Source of the DNA: Gammaproteobacteria bacterium UBA5078
GTDB lineage: Bacteria > Pseudomonadota > Gammaproteobacteria > Pseudomonadales > Pseudohongiellaceae
Direction of reading: 5' to 3'
NCBI GenBank assembly: GCA_002416505.1
Contig: DIAM01000013.1
Coordinates: forward strand, 133,814-197,813
Length of the DNA stretch: 64,000 nucleotides
Position numbers and translations under genes: made by a program. Below the pieces are notes generated by a model. That model was not told the origin of the DNA, ran no database searches, and worked only from the letters and a program-made list of their open reading frames with translations. This document shows positions 47,621-57,635 of the stretch, piece after piece; within the stretch, counting starts at the first letter, position 1, and every line of letters starts with the position of its first letter.

Positions 47621-48343
47621 ATGTTGATAACACGCAGTAGAAAAGCCCCATGGAATAAGACACTTCGCAACATCACTACGGCGCTAGCACTTAGCACCGT
47701 GATTGCCTGTGCGAGCGCCGAACCACTCGACCCGCAACTAGAGGAATCTATTCGCTGGTACACAGGGGAGACCGGAACCGTAGACGATGCACGCGCACGC
47801 AGTCTTCTCGAGCGTGCCGCTAGTGACAATGATCCCCTCTCGCGCATGTGGGTCGCGCGCGTCTACTCCACCGGACGCATGACGTTCCCCGCAGACAAGG
47901 AACAGGCTATCCATATCGCCGCGACGGTCATAGCACAGGTGGAGGCATTAGCGCAGGCTGGCAATGCCGAGGCGATGTTTCTAATGGGCACTGCATACGC
48001 AGAAGGGCTTGCGAAAACACAGGACCCTATCACAGCCCTCACGTGGTATCGACTGGCAGCGCAGCAGCAGCACGTTTTGGCGCAACACAATATCGGGAAC
48101 GCCTACTCCTCCGGAACTGGCGTTGAGGCCAGTAACGAGATGGCGGCCTACTGGTGGCAGTTGGCGGCACAGCAAGGCGATGCGGTAGTGCAGTACCGCC
48201 TCGCTCAGCTCTACGAGCAAGGGCGCGGCGTGCCTGAAGACATGTCGCTCGCACTGCTTTGGTATCAGGACTCTGCGCGCCGCGGCAATGCCAATGCTAA
48301 ACAAGCATTGGCGCGCCTTGGCGTTGCACAGAGCGCACCTTGA
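47621..48343 (+). CDS. Sel1-like repeat protein, exported
   Basis: From the ATG at 47621 (a TTG at 47603 is less likely) the protein has 240 residues. It has a signal sequence with VIAC, which could be a lipobox, or cleavage after ASA. It then has Sel1-like repeats: MWVARVYSTGRMTFPADKEQA, AMFLMGTAYAEGLAKTQDPIT, AQHNIGNAYSSGTGVEASNEM and VQYRLAQLYEQGRGVPEDMSL. Sel1 proteins are adaptor-type alpha-solenoids. It follows the amidohydrolase by 36 bases and may be co-transcribed. It converges on the AGCS gene with a 10-base gap and no terminator. Confidence 0.82.
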   Translation: MLITRSRKAPWNKTLRNITTALALSTVIACASAEPLDPQLEESIRWYTGETGTVDDARARSLLERAASDNDPLSRMWVARVYSTGRMTFPADKEQAIHIAATVIAQVEALAQAGNAEAMFLMGTAYAEGLAKTQDPITALTWYRLAAQQQHVLAQHNIGNAYSSGTGVEASNEMAAYWWQLAAQQGDAVVQYRLAQLYEQGRGVPEDMSLALLWYQDSARRGNANAKQALARLGVAQSAP

Positions 48344-48353
48344 GCATGCCTAC

Positions 48354-50003
48354 CTAGTCTTTTCGATAGGCCTTTAGCAGGCCCTTCATCTCGCCTCGCA
48401 GTAAGAAGATGCCCAGCAAGTTGGGCAGTGTCATCACCACCACCGAGACCGCCGCGAAATTCCATACGATCGTCGTGTCCGTAAACGAGGCGATGAAGAA
48501 CGCTAGGCAATACACGACGCGATAAGGCGTCACCATCCTAGGTCCGAATAGGTACACGATGGCGCGGTCGCCGTAATAAGACCATGCGATGGCTGTCGAG
48601 AACGCGAACAACACGAGAGCTATCGAGACGATATACTGCCCGCCTTCCCCGAAGAAACCTTGCGTAAACGCGATCGAAGTCAATGCTGCAGAGTGCACGA
48701 GCGACTTGCCTATTAGCGTCACATCGGTATTGCTCAACGCGCCATCGACGATCTGGATAGTGCCGGTATAGGGCTGTCCCGTACGCTGATACACCACGTC
48801 CTCGGCTACCGAGCGCGAATGCAGAATGGTGAAGTCACTGCCATTGGTTGCGAGCCCATCTTGCACGGAGACACTGCCCGTGTAGCGACTCACCGCCGAG
48901 GTCTCGTTCAAGGCCAGAAAACGGTACAGCGATTGGCGATCGGCCTCATTGTCGTCGCTTATAGATCCAGTGAGATAAACCATATCCGCGCCTTGGAACG
49001 TATTCTCAAACTTCTGCGTCCACACACCAGAGGAGAGAATGACCAAGCCCGTGATGGTGCAGATGATAATGGTATCGATGAAGGGCTCCAGCAACGACAC
49101 CATGCCCTCAGAAACCGGATCCTCACAGCGCGCCGAGGCGTGCGCAATCGGCGCCGAACCCTGCCCCGCTTCGTTCGAGAACAGGCCGCGATTAACACCG
49201 CGGTTGAATGCGAACGCGAAGGTCGCGCCAAGGAAGCCACCGACCGCGGCGGAGCCGGTAAACGCACCGCTGAAGACTTCGATGAAGGAAGGAATCACAT
49301 TCTCTATATTCGGAATAATCACCGCAGCTGCGCCTATTAGGTACAAAAGCGCCATCGACGGCACCAGTGTCGAGGACACTACGGCGATGCGGTGAATGCC
49401 ACCGACGATCACCAGACCGAGCAGCACGCTAAGCACTGCGCCTGTGGCCATTGGCTCGAATCCAAAGCTGGTTTGTACGCTTACGGCGATATTATTGATC
49501 TGCGGAAGATTGCCGGTGCCGAATGAGCTGATCACCGTCGCCACCGCGAAGAAGATCGCCAACCAGCGCATCTTCAAGCGTTTCTCCATGTAGTACATCG
49601 GGCCGCCAGCGACCTTGCCATCGGCCATGACACTGCGGTATTTATGCGAGAGCGTTACCTCGACTAATTTTGTAGCCATGCCTAGGAACGCGGTCATCCA
49701 CATCCAGAATAGAGCCGCAGGGCCGCCTAGAAAAATAGCGAGCCCTACTCCCCCGATATTGCCAGTCCCCACTGTCCCAGAAAGAGCCGTACTCAATGCT
49801 TGAAAATGGGAAGTCTCGCCGAGCTCCTCCGACTCGCCCTTCTTGCCACGCAACACAGTCCATGCATGCTTGAAGTAGCGTAACTGGGGAAACCCTAGAT
49901 AGACTGTGAAGAAAAAACCCACCCCCAGCAATACGAAGGGAAACCAGGCCGACGAGCCAAGATAGCTGTCAATGGTGAGAATAAAAGAATTAAATGCGTC
50001 CAC
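48354..50003 (-). CDS. AGCS-family alanine/glycine:Na+ symporter with a large insertion
   Basis: The 549-residue membrane protein shows the AGCS core: [20 protein letters not shown] (about 77-96), [34 protein letters not shown] and the closing helices. AGCS proteins are usually about 450-480 residues; here roughly 90-100 residues (about 331-432) are inserted between [10 protein letters not shown] and SAALTSIAF. The insertion holds two similar units, [14 protein letters not shown] and [14 protein letters not shown]. It should import alanine or glycine with Na+. The start is GTG with AGGAG upstream. It lies downstream of gcvH in the same direction. Confidence 0.88.
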   Translation of the reverse strand: MDAFNSFILTIDSYLGSSAWFPFVLLGVGFFFTVYLGFPQLRYFKHAWTVLRGKKGESEELGETSHFQALSTALSGTVGTGNIGGVGLAIFLGGPAALFWMWMTAFLGMATKLVEVTLSHKYRSVMADGKVAGGPMYYMEKRLKMRWLAIFFAVATVISSFGTGNLPQINNIAVSVQTSFGFEPMATGAVLSVLLGLVIVGGIHRIAVVSSTLVPSMALLYLIGAAAVIIPNIENVIPSFIEVFSGAFTGSAAVGGFLGATFAFAFNRGVNRGLFSNEAGQGSAPIAHASARCEDPVSEGMVSLLEPFIDTIIICTITGLVILSSGVWTQKFENTFQGADMVYLTGSISDDNEADRQSLYRFLALNETSAVSRYTGSVSVQDGLATNGSDFTILHSRSVAEDVVYQRTGQPYTGTIQIVDGALSNTDVTLIGKSLVHSAALTSIAFTQGFFGEGGQYIVSIALVLFAFSTAIAWSYYGDRAIVYLFGPRMVTPYRVVYCLAFFIASFTDTTIVWNFAAVSVVVMTLPNLLGIFLLRGEMKGLLKAYRKD

Positions 50004-50083
50004 GTAGATCTCCTGAGCGGCGAAGGGTTCTGCTAAGCGACAATGGGCAGACCTAGCAAAGATCTACCCATTCTCTCTCCCTA

Positions 50084-50099
50084 TTGGCGCTAGCGCCAA
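50084..50099. repeat. Perfect 16-bp palindrome between gcvH and the AGCS gene
   Basis: TTGGCGCTAGCGCCAA is fully self-complementary. A second inverted repeat, AATGGG-AGA paired with TCT-CCCATT, follows toward the symporter (about 50042-50072). Neither has a T-run on the coding (minus) strand. Possible operator or transcript-processing element. Confidence 0.6.
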
Positions 50100-50103
50100 A
50101 ATA

Positions 50104-50484
50104 TTATTGGTATAGGTCCTGATAATCGCTGTGTGAAAGCAGCGCGTCAAGCTCGCTAGGGTCGGCCAGTGTGATCTTATAGAGCCAGCCGCTCGTGTAC
50201 GGCTCCTCGTTGAGCGTCTCCGGGCTGTCCACGAGACCTTCGTTGACGGCCGATACAGTGCCACTGACAGGGCTATAGATTTCCGAGGCAGCCTTTACCG
50301 ATTCAACCACCGCCACGACCTCATTCGCCTGTAACGCCGCGTCTAGCGCGGGCAGCTCCACGAAGACGATATCTCCGAGTGCCGATTGCGCAAAATCACT
50401 AATCCCTACCGTGGCACTTCCATCCTCGTTCAGGCAAACCCATTCGTGACTTCTCGTAAATTTAAATTTCTCGATCTCTGACAT
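50104..50484 (-). CDS. gcvH: Glycine cleavage system H protein
   Basis: The 126-residue protein has the H-protein pattern: KFTRSHEWVCLNEDGSATVGI at the start, the lipoylated Lys in VESVKAASEIYSPVSG (about 60-66), and a C-terminal WLYKITLADPSELD. It carries the aminomethyl group on lipoyl-lysine between GcvP, GcvT and Lpd in the cytoplasm. It is 26 bases downstream of gcvT. gcvP is not in the window. Confidence 0.96.
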   Translation of the reverse strand: MSEIEKFKFTRSHEWVCLNEDGSATVGISDFAQSALGDIVFVELPALDAALQANEVVAVVESVKAASEIYSPVSGTVSAVNEGLVDSPETLNEEPYTSGWLYKITLADPSELDALLSHSDYQDLYQ

Positions 50485-50510
50485 TTTTTAAAACCTCGTG
50501 AAACTGTGGC

Positions 50511-51611
50511 TCACTGAGCCAAGGGTTGAAAGACTTTCTTGCCAAAACGAACAAAACCGGGTTTGCCTATAAGCACGTCAACGAGCTTGCCGCGAATCTC
50601 GACTTGCGCACTATTAGAGCCGGCTGGCACGCGAGCCAGCGCGACGGACATATTCAGTGTGGGGGAGAAGCTGCCACTGGTGATCACGCCCTCCCCTTTG
50701 TCGGTCACCACGCGCTGATCGTGGCGCAGCACGCCGCGCTCCTCTAGCACCAGCCCTACCAATACGGGCAGATCTCCAGAGAGCTGCCGTTGCTTCAGGC
50801 TCGTCAATGCCTCTCTGCCGATGAAATCCCGTGTCTGGGGCTCCCAACTAACCGCGAATTCCATATTCGCCGCTAGGGGCGAGACACTCTCGTCCATGTC
50901 CTGTCCATAGAGGTTCATCCCCGCCTCTAGGCGCAGGGTATCCCGCGCGCCCAGACCGATAGGCTTAACCCCAACGGCGAGCAATTTCTCCCAGAAGGCA
51001 GCGGCCAGTTCCTGCGGGAAGATCAGCTCGAGGCCCTTCTCACCGGTGTAGCCGGTGCGCGCTATAAACCAATCGCCGCACATCACACCCTTGAAGTTAG
51101 GCAATGCCCTGACTGCCTCGGCGTCGGCCTGCTCGAGCACGCTGCATACCTTATCGATGGAGCTGGGGCCGTGAATCGCCAGGATGGCGAGTTCGGGACG
51201 CTCTAGCACCCAGACCTCGAAGTCTCGCGCCTGCTTGTTGATCCATTCGAGATCCTTCTCGCGCGTTCCGCAGTTAACCACTAAACGAAATCCGTCCTGC
51301 ATAGCGTAGACGATCAGGTCGTCGATGACGCCGCCATCATAGGTGAGCATACCGCTATACAGAGCCTTGCCTGGCTGATCGAGCTTGGCGACATCGTTAC
51401 AGAGCAGGTAGCGTAGAAAGGATTCGGCCTCTACGCCATCGACATCTACAACCGTCATATGGGAAACATCGAAGACTCCACACTCCTCGCGCACCTGCCG
51501 GTGCTCCGCTAGTTGAGAGCCGTAATGAATAGGCATATCCCAGCCCGAGAAGTCTACGATCTTCGCATTCGATTCTAAGTGTTGCTGATAAAGTGCTGTG
51601 CGTTTATTCAT
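50511..51611 (-). CDS. gcvT: Glycine cleavage system T protein (aminomethyltransferase)
   Basis: From the ATG at 51611 (GGA upstream; a TTG at 51629 is unlikely) the protein has 366 residues. It shows [70 protein letters not shown] and the C-terminal [17 protein letters not shown], all GcvT hallmarks. It transfers the methylene group to tetrahydrofolate, releasing ammonia. It lies about 100 bases after the metalloprotease gene, and no glycine riboswitch was found. Confidence 0.95.
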   Translation of the reverse strand: MNKRTALYQQHLESNAKIVDFSGWDMPIHYGSQLAEHRQVREECGVFDVSHMTVVDVDGVEAESFLRYLLCNDVAKLDQPGKALYSGMLTYDGGVIDDLIVYAMQDGFRLVVNCGTREKDLEWINKQARDFEVWVLERPELAILAIHGPSSIDKVCSVLEQADAEAVRALPNFKGVMCGDWFIARTGYTGEKGLELIFPQELAAAFWEKLLAVGVKPIGLGARDTLRLEAGMNLYGQDMDESVSPLAANMEFAVSWEPQTRDFIGREALTSLKQRQLSGDLPVLVGLVLEERGVLRHDQRVVTDKGEGVITSGSFSPTLNMSVALARVPAGSNSAQVEIRGKLVDVLIGKPGFVRFGKKVFQPLAQ

Positions 51612-51651
51612 AAGAGTCCATAAGTTCAATGGTTGTGGTTCATCACTACGT

Positions 51652-51682
51652 GCAATGCCCGCATCGAAGATACGGGCATTGC
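51652..51682. repeat. Inverted repeat between the metalloprotease gene and gcvT
   Basis: The arms GCAATGCCCG and CGGGCATTGC are exact complements with an 11-base loop. On the minus strand it would form after the metalloprotease stop and before gcvT, but no T-run follows. It may be a weak terminator or part of the gcvT leader. Confidence 0.55.
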
Positions 51683-51710
51683 TGGAAAAGCATTCCTACC
51701 AGTGTTTTTC

Positions 51711-54218
51711 CTACAATGGAGGGCCAGGCGGTAAGGGGAAGCGCGAACGCGGGCGTTTGCCCCAGCCTCCGGCGGCTGAATCTAGGCCGAATGCCTCGGG
51801 CGCATCGAGATAGCGGTCTATGTCCCGTCTGGCCTGACGAAGATGAGAAACCGCCAGTGGATCGCTCCCAGACATCGACTCTAACGCGTCCTCAAGCACC
51901 GCCAATTGATCGAGAATATAGGCGCGAACCTCTGGGCTCACATCGTCATCGGCGCCCAGCATCATCATGGCATGCAGCGTTACCCATTGCGTAACGCGTC
52001 GTAGAGAGCGGTCCCGTGGATCTGCATCCTCGGGTGCTAACCAAGTGTTCTCGAATATCGTCGCAAGCATCTCCGGCAGCGTTAAAGTGTTTGGGTCGCG
52101 ATCGGCGAGCGCGACCATGCGTGCCGTTTTATCCGCAGCGAATAGGGGCTCGATCACCATGGCAGACAGTGTGCGAGCAGCACCGATCTGGTCGAAGGCA
52201 TAGTCGGCAGACATGTCCTCTAAGTTGTCGAACGGGGACGGAGTTAGCTGGACGAGCAACTCCTCGGACAAGCGCAGGCTCGCGGGTGAAATAGCCTCCA
52301 TCAATAGTGCCAGCACGTCACGCTGCAAGCTTGCGGGCACTAACTCAGTAGGAGGCAAGGTCTCTCCCTTCACAACGATGTTGTGGTACAGCCCACCTAC
52401 ATAGCGTTGCCCAGCCTCGATCGCATAGCGATGATGCAGATAGTTCATCCACAAACGCAGATCGCGGAGCGAGCCGATCGCCTCGCCCTCCTCTAGAATA
52501 TTACTGCCGTACTGTGCCAGCATTATCTCGCGGGCGGCTAGGGTCTCCTCTAGGTACTCCGTGGGCGTTGCACGATCGTCGTACCATGCCCAGCGCGGGT
52601 CCGTGCTAGGCACATAGATAATCTGCGCCTCACGCATCTCGGCGATTATGGCATCTAGGCCTGCCGCCTCGTCTTCCGCAGCGAACTCCGTATAGGCGAA
52701 ACGAGCTAGGAAATCGTCGTATAGGCCGGTGCCATATTCGAAGGACTCGCTGAGATCGAGTGCACCATCAACCACTTTGACTCGCGGGGTTGGGTATTCC
52801 ATCACGGAGGCGCGATCGTTGATGCTCGAGGCCCAGTTATGACCGAAGCCCATGACATGGCCTAACTCATGAGCGGTTAGCAAGGCTTGGCGCAATAGGA
52901 CCATGTCTCTTTGCCCATCGGGCATATTCATGCCATAGGCCTCTGGGCTTAGTTGCTCCGGCGTCGATGCACTCTCGAACTGCTCTGGCAGGATCGTATA
53001 GGCCTCATAGTAGTTCGCGATGGTACGAATGCGGTGAGAATCCATGCGAGTCTTCGAGCCGAGGATCTCTCCGGTCCGCGGGTCCCTAAAGGTACCGCCG
53101 CTAGAGAAACCGCGTTCGTCACGATCTATCCAGAGTATCCACGCATAACGGATATCCATGGGGTCCATGTCGGGGGTCGGGTCGCGCACTTGTACTGCGT
53201 TGCTAAATCCAGCGGCCTCAAAGGCTTTATTCCACCACAGTGTGCCCTCTTTCATCGCGCTGCGAACGGGCTCGGGAACGGCAGGATCGAGATAGAAAAC
53301 GATGGGCTTTATGGGATCGGACATAGGCGCATCCGGGTCTTGCTTCTCTAGGCGCCAGCGCGTTACCCAGTTAGTTTCGGTGCTATTTTCGAAGCTCTCG
53401 GAATAGTTGCGGAAATCGAGAGAACTGACGCCTATGCGCGGGTCGGCTTTGCGAGACACATAACCCACAGGGGCTTTGAGGAATGAGTGGTGAATGCGCA
53501 CACTCATAGTGCGATTATTGGCGAGTACATTATTGGTAGCGACGCCAGGATTCTCGACTGAGAACGTTGAGATGGTTTCGATCTCGGTGTTCTCCGAGAA
53601 TGCTTTCATGCGCGCGGGGTAATAAGTACTGCGCGATGCGTCGTAGCGAAAACTGCCCTGGTTGGCGCGACGCAGGCGCGTCTCTAAACCACCGGCATCT
53701 TGCAGGAATAAGGCGTTGCCATTGACGAGTACACGGCCATCGTCTTCGGCCACAATGGGCAGTGATGCCAGAACGGAGCTAGGGAATGAGACATCGACAT
53801 TGCTCGCCTGAGCTTCATTCTCAGCCAATGCGCGATAGTCGAGGTTTAACTCCTTGACTAAAACTCGTTGGCCTATCTGTTCGAAATGCACCACCACGCT
53901 ACTAAGAATGCCACGATCGAGCCCTAGCTCGACGGAACCTCCCCCGCTTGCGGCGGAAACATAATACAGAACATCTTCATTGAAAGCGGGAATCTCGAGT
54001 AGCACGCGGCCCTCATCCTCATCCCAATAGAAAGGCACAAAACCTTCCTGTCTTTCGAGCCCTTCTGTCACCTCGGCAATAGTAGCGCCCAGAGCAAAGC
54101 TCGTTGCAAAGGACGCCATTAGTGCGCTGAAGCTTGTGAGCAATATGAGTAGCAAATGCCGTGTTAGAGACTTCAGTTTTCTATCACTCTTCAGAACATC
54201 AGACATGCTACTACTCAT
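51711..54218 (-). CDS. Large exported zinc metalloprotease (DUF5117/DUF5118/DUF4953)
   Basis: The ATG at 54218 has GGAG 8 bases upstream, while an in-frame GTG at 54227 lacks a spaced site; this gives 835 residues. A signal/anchor is seen at about 20-45. A beta-rich N-terminal half contains VPFYWDEDEGRVLLEIPAF and SFRYDASRSTYYPARMKAF. The zinc site is HELGHVMGFGHN (about 450-461), an extended HExxHxxGxxH motif. The C-terminal helical DUF4953 region follows. By family it should be a periplasmic or surface zinc peptidase. It starts 51 bases after the TBDR1 stop, suggesting one operon. Confidence 0.88.
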   Translation of the reverse strand: MSSSMSDVLKSDRKLKSLTRHLLLILLTSFSALMASFATSFALGATIAEVTEGLERQEGFVPFYWDEDEGRVLLEIPAFNEDVLYYVSAASGGGSVELGLDRGILSSVVVHFEQIGQRVLVKELNLDYRALAENEAQASNVDVSFPSSVLASLPIVAEDDGRVLVNGNALFLQDAGGLETRLRRANQGSFRYDASRSTYYPARMKAFSENTEIETISTFSVENPGVATNNVLANNRTMSVRIHHSFLKAPVGYVSRKADPRIGVSSLDFRNYSESFENSTETNWVTRWRLEKQDPDAPMSDPIKPIVFYLDPAVPEPVRSAMKEGTLWWNKAFEAAGFSNAVQVRDPTPDMDPMDIRYAWILWIDRDERGFSSGGTFRDPRTGEILGSKTRMDSHRIRTIANYYEAYTILPEQFESASTPEQLSPEAYGMNMPDGQRDMVLLRQALLTAHELGHVMGFGHNWASSINDRASVMEYPTPRVKVVDGALDLSESFEYGTGLYDDFLARFAYTEFAAEDEAAGLDAIIAEMREAQIIYVPSTDPRWAWYDDRATPTEYLEETLAAREIMLAQYGSNILEEGEAIGSLRDLRLWMNYLHHRYAIEAGQRYVGGLYHNIVVKGETLPPTELVPASLQRDVLALLMEAISPASLRLSEELLVQLTPSPFDNLEDMSADYAFDQIGAARTLSAMVIEPLFAADKTARMVALADRDPNTLTLPEMLATIFENTWLAPEDADPRDRSLRRVTQWVTLHAMMMLGADDDVSPEVRAYILDQLAVLEDALESMSGSDPLAVSHLRQARRDIDRYLDAPEAFGLDSAAGGWGKRPRSRFPLPPGPPL

Positions 54219-54269
54219 ATGACTCACTCCATTTACTTGCTGTTACGATGCGAGATACGCATCCTTTTT

Positions 54270-57053
54270 CTAGAACTCGACTCTAAAGCCGAGTCGGTAT
54301 GATCTGCCCATCACGTCGTAGAGACCGCGGTTGGTAGGCAGATAGCCAGGACGGTTCTCAGAACCCTGGTTTGCCGGGTAACCTATCAATACAGGGTCTG
54401 TGTTCATGACGTTCTTGATCGACAGAAACAGCTCTGCGTCGGACTCACCAACACTGAACGAGTTAGCGATATAGGCATCGTAGTAGATCTCACCGGGGAT
54501 GCTGTTATCGTTGATCGTAAAGTTTGGCGAAGTGCTGACAGGACAATCTGTCTGACACTCGATATACGCGTTGCTGATTACGCCATCGCTTACACCGCGG
54601 CCGGTCATGCGGAAACTCCAAGTATCGTAGTTATATCCCGCAGTTAGACGGTACGCCCAGTCTGGAGTCGAGCCAGCATTAGAGCCTGCAGCGTCGATCG
54701 CCGTTACGCCATTATCAGTCACATACTCTGTGTAGTTAGTCGCGAGTGCACGCAAGCTGACATCACCACCGAACAGAGGGAAACGATAAGACGCCTCGTA
54801 ATCCAAACCCGTTACCGTGCGGCTATCGAGGTTTTCATAGAGCAGGTTAATGCTACTGAGCACGCCAGCATCGTAGATGATGTTGTCGCAATAGCGCTGC
54901 ACATTGTCGAAGTAACAGAAGTCGGCAACGCTCTGAGCACCGACGAAGCTAATCAGACCATCAACCTCGATATCGAAATAATCTACCGACGCAGAGAATC
55001 CCTCGATGAAGCTAGACTGATAGACCAAACCAAGACCAATCGTGTCAGCCTCCTCTGGTCCAACTGCGGTGCTGCCTTTCAGGCTCTGCACGAACGCTTG
55101 CGAAGTACCGTTGATATTGACCGCGTTTGTTCGTGCTGTACCCTGGTCGAATTGCTCGCTCAAATTTGGAGCGCGGATGTCACGAGACTTCGTGGCACGC
55201 AGAGTAACATCGTCGATTGGCATGTAAGTAAAACCTGCCTTCCACGTCGTTACACCACCTGAGTTACTGTACTCGGTGTAGCGTGCCGCACCGTTGAACT
55301 CCAAGCCTTCAAAAACATTGAAGACTGTTTCCACATAGGCTTCTGCTACATCTACAGCACCTGTGGTGACTTTGTAGTTACCGTACTTCCAGCCACTGTC
55401 ATAGATCGGATCTACTTCGCCATCGATCGTGTCTTCGCGCCACTCGGCACCGAAGGCAAGAGAGATAGGGCCAGCCCAGCCTTGAATATCGCTCGTGCTG
55501 AAGTTGAAAGCGGCCACGTCTTGCGTAAACTCTTGCTCGCGACGCGGACGTCCCATGACATAGTCCAGGCCTGCTGCGCTAGCCACACCAACGCCGAAGC
55601 GGTTAAGAGGTACACAACCGTTTGCAGTATCTGTGAGTGTAGAACGACAGACGATGTCACCCGATACAGGATCGAATACCGCGTCGGTCGCCAGAGTTAG
55701 CTTCGCGAAATTATAGGTAGGAGACTGATGTTCGTCCGTATCTGTGAGGCCACGCTGATAGTACACATCCCAATCCCAGCCCAGACCCATCGCATCAAAG
55801 CTACCGTTCGCGCCTGCGACAAAGCGAGTAGTCGTACGCTTGTTTCGTGTGCCCGAAGCTGGCATGTCTTCATTACTCGTGCCAAACAGGAACGAGTCTT
55901 CGCCGGCTGCGGCTAGGGTATCCTTCATATACTGCGGAAGGTATGCGTTGTCTGCGTAAATGCGACGATTACGATCTGTAGGGTTGATGTAATAGCTCTC
56001 CCCCTCGTAACTCGCCTGTGATGCCTGGAAGAATACTTCCGTATCTGGAGTCACCATGTAGCTAACGCGACCGAACAGACTGTCGCGAGCGTTATCTGCC
56101 GCGAGTGAATTTGAACCACGAATACCTGAAGTCGCATAATCCCAATCACCACCTTGCATCCAGTTGCCCGCAGTCGCACCATAGGAGAGTTGCCCAGGAG
56201 AGCCATTCGTGCCGAAATAGGTGCCTTGTAAGGGGCCAGATGTAATCAAACCGCCTGGGGTGTAAACCGAGATCCCGATGTTCTCATCGACGATGTAATA
56301 GGGCTGACCCGCCACACTCCTGTTTGGATTCAGCATGCCTTGGTATCCGGTCAGATTCCAATCACGAGAAGTATAGTGCACGCCCTCTGAGCGGAAGATA
56401 TCGCCACTTAAGAGTATATGGCCGTCGCCGTCTGCGAACGGAAAGCCGGCAGTGATCTCAACTTTTTCACTCGGGTTGTCACCATAGGTAGACTCACCAT
56501 ATTGAACGCTAGATTTAACGCCGGTGTAGTCGCGATCGAGGATGAAGTTGATAACGCCACCAACGGCGTCAGAGCCATAGGCAGCAGAGGCTCCGCCAGA
56601 TACTACTTCGACGCGCTCGATCAGAGACTGCGGGAAAGTGTTGGTATCTACTTGACCACTAGAGCCAGATGTCACAGAGCGCTGCCCATCGAATAGCACC
56701 AGCGTTCGACCCGCGCCTAAGTTACGTAGGTTCATTGCCGCAATGCCTGCATTACCACTACTCAAAGACCCTGAAGAACTCGTGGCGGTTGAGCTGCCTT
56801 TCACCGAAGGGAGAGTGTTAACGAAGTCAGCGATGCTCGCTGGTGCATCGGCTTGGATATCTTCCGTGCTTAACACAGATACTGGTGTTGGAGCGTTATA
56901 ACCATCACGGGCGATACGCGAGCCTGTGATGACGATGGATTCGACATCGGCAGATGGCTCTTGTGCTTGGGTTGCCGCCGATAGCATTAAAGAGCTAATC
57001 AAAACAGACAACGAGGTGCAGGCTTTCAACTTAAAGTTTGAAGTCGCGTGCAT
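54270..57053 (-). CDS. TonB-dependent receptor 1 (tandem paralogue)
   Basis: The 927-residue outer-membrane protein has a signal peptide (about 1-30, ATQAQ), a TonB-box-like VESIVITGSR (about 38-47), a plug domain (TPVSVLSTEDIQADAPASIADF to AAYGSDAVGGVINFIL, about 56-170), and a 22-strand barrel ending RSYRLGFRVEF with terminal Phe. It is the same length as the upstream receptor 2, and its sequence is very similar throughout, so the pair arose by duplication. GGAGG lies before the ATG. The substrate is unknown. It is followed closely by the metalloprotease gene. Confidence 0.93.
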   Translation of the reverse strand: MHATSNFKLKACTSLSVLISSLMLSAATQAQEPSADVESIVITGSRIARDGYNAPTPVSVLSTEDIQADAPASIADFVNTLPSVKGSSTATSSSGSLSSGNAGIAAMNLRNLGAGRTLVLFDGQRSVTSGSSGQVDTNTFPQSLIERVEVVSGGASAAYGSDAVGGVINFILDRDYTGVKSSVQYGESTYGDNPSEKVEITAGFPFADGDGHILLSGDIFRSEGVHYTSRDWNLTGYQGMLNPNRSVAGQPYYIVDENIGISVYTPGGLITSGPLQGTYFGTNGSPGQLSYGATAGNWMQGGDWDYATSGIRGSNSLAADNARDSLFGRVSYMVTPDTEVFFQASQASYEGESYYINPTDRNRRIYADNAYLPQYMKDTLAAAGEDSFLFGTSNEDMPASGTRNKRTTTRFVAGANGSFDAMGLGWDWDVYYQRGLTDTDEHQSPTYNFAKLTLATDAVFDPVSGDIVCRSTLTDTANGCVPLNRFGVGVASAAGLDYVMGRPRREQEFTQDVAAFNFSTSDIQGWAGPISLAFGAEWREDTIDGEVDPIYDSGWKYGNYKVTTGAVDVAEAYVETVFNVFEGLEFNGAARYTEYSNSGGVTTWKAGFTYMPIDDVTLRATKSRDIRAPNLSEQFDQGTARTNAVNINGTSQAFVQSLKGSTAVGPEEADTIGLGLVYQSSFIEGFSASVDYFDIEVDGLISFVGAQSVADFCYFDNVQRYCDNIIYDAGVLSSINLLYENLDSRTVTGLDYEASYRFPLFGGDVSLRALATNYTEYVTDNGVTAIDAAGSNAGSTPDWAYRLTAGYNYDTWSFRMTGRGVSDGVISNAYIECQTDCPVSTSPNFTINDNSIPGEIYYDAYIANSFSVGESDAELFLSIKNVMNTDPVLIGYPANQGSENRPGYLPTNRGLYDVMGRSYRLGFRVEF

Positions 57054-57156
57054 TATGTAACCTCCGGGTTCATAAGTGGGTTTGGTTCGCTACGAAAGGG
57101 CTTTTTATTAATCATTCCTTTACTCGAGAAATAGCAGAAACCATGCCAGCTCTAGA
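57054..57156. repeat. Leader of TBDR1, homologous to the leader of TBDR2
   Basis: Immediately upstream of the start codon this stretch shares GTAACCTCCGGGTT, AGTGGGTTTG, AAGGGCTT, ATTCCTTT and CTCGAG, in the same order, with 60420-60524. Duplication therefore included about 100 bases of 5' region with the ribosome-binding site. Confidence 0.8.
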
Positions 57157-57529
57157 ACCTGCGCTCGAAACCGAGCCGATTCAGAGAGAATTGCCGAAGA
57201 TTTATAGTTAGATTTCAAACTTAATACTTCTTACTTAAAATCATTTTTATCAATGCATTACAGTTAGTTACTTTCGTTACACAAACCTAAACATCAAGCT
57301 AATATAACGACATCAAATTAATTTCACTTTTGCATGAAAGGAATGTTTAGGAGAAATAATTCAGGTCTTATCCCCTATTGATTAAGGGGGAGCTTAAATT
57401 TTTAATGCTCGAAAACAATTCAGTCATCGAAGTAAATGCCCAAAACTAGCGCAGTCTTGAATCTGGATTCCGCCTCAAGTCGGTGCGGCGCTTAGCATCG
57501 GTGCATAGGCACCACGACACACTCCCCTA

Positions 57530-57581
57530 ATCCAAATAAAGGGCATGAGTCACTTTTTGTGAAAAAAGCGTACTCATGCCC
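57530..57581 (-). terminator. Terminator after TBDR2
   Basis: The arms GGGCATGAGT and ACTCATGCCC (57541-57550, 57572-57581) enclose a further CTTTTT/AAAAAG pairing, giving a roughly 41-base hairpin. On the minus strand it is followed by TTTATTT. It separates TBDR2 transcription from TBDR1. Confidence 0.75.
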
Positions 57582-57635
57582 CCCTACTACTATTCAAGAA
57601 CTAGCACTGAGATCAGGCTGTCCCTAGGTCACTGC

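Larger units (their letters stand above)
57054..57635. other. 582-base gap between the two TonB-dependent receptors
   Basis: No gene is seen. From the TBDR1 side the gap contains the duplicated leader and a weak AT-rich inverted repeat TTAAAAT-C-ATTTTTA (57235-57249) that could be a degenerate Fur-like site. It also contains a distant inverted repeat CCTAAACAT/ATGTTTAGG (57286-57294 and 57343-57351), and the TBDR2 terminator near 57541-57581. Confidence 0.5.

Noticed and set aside
50004..50103. Glycine riboswitch upstream of the AGCS symporter
   Set aside because: A GGGAGAGA stretch is present on the minus strand, but the remaining conserved aptamer segments of glycine riboswitches are not.
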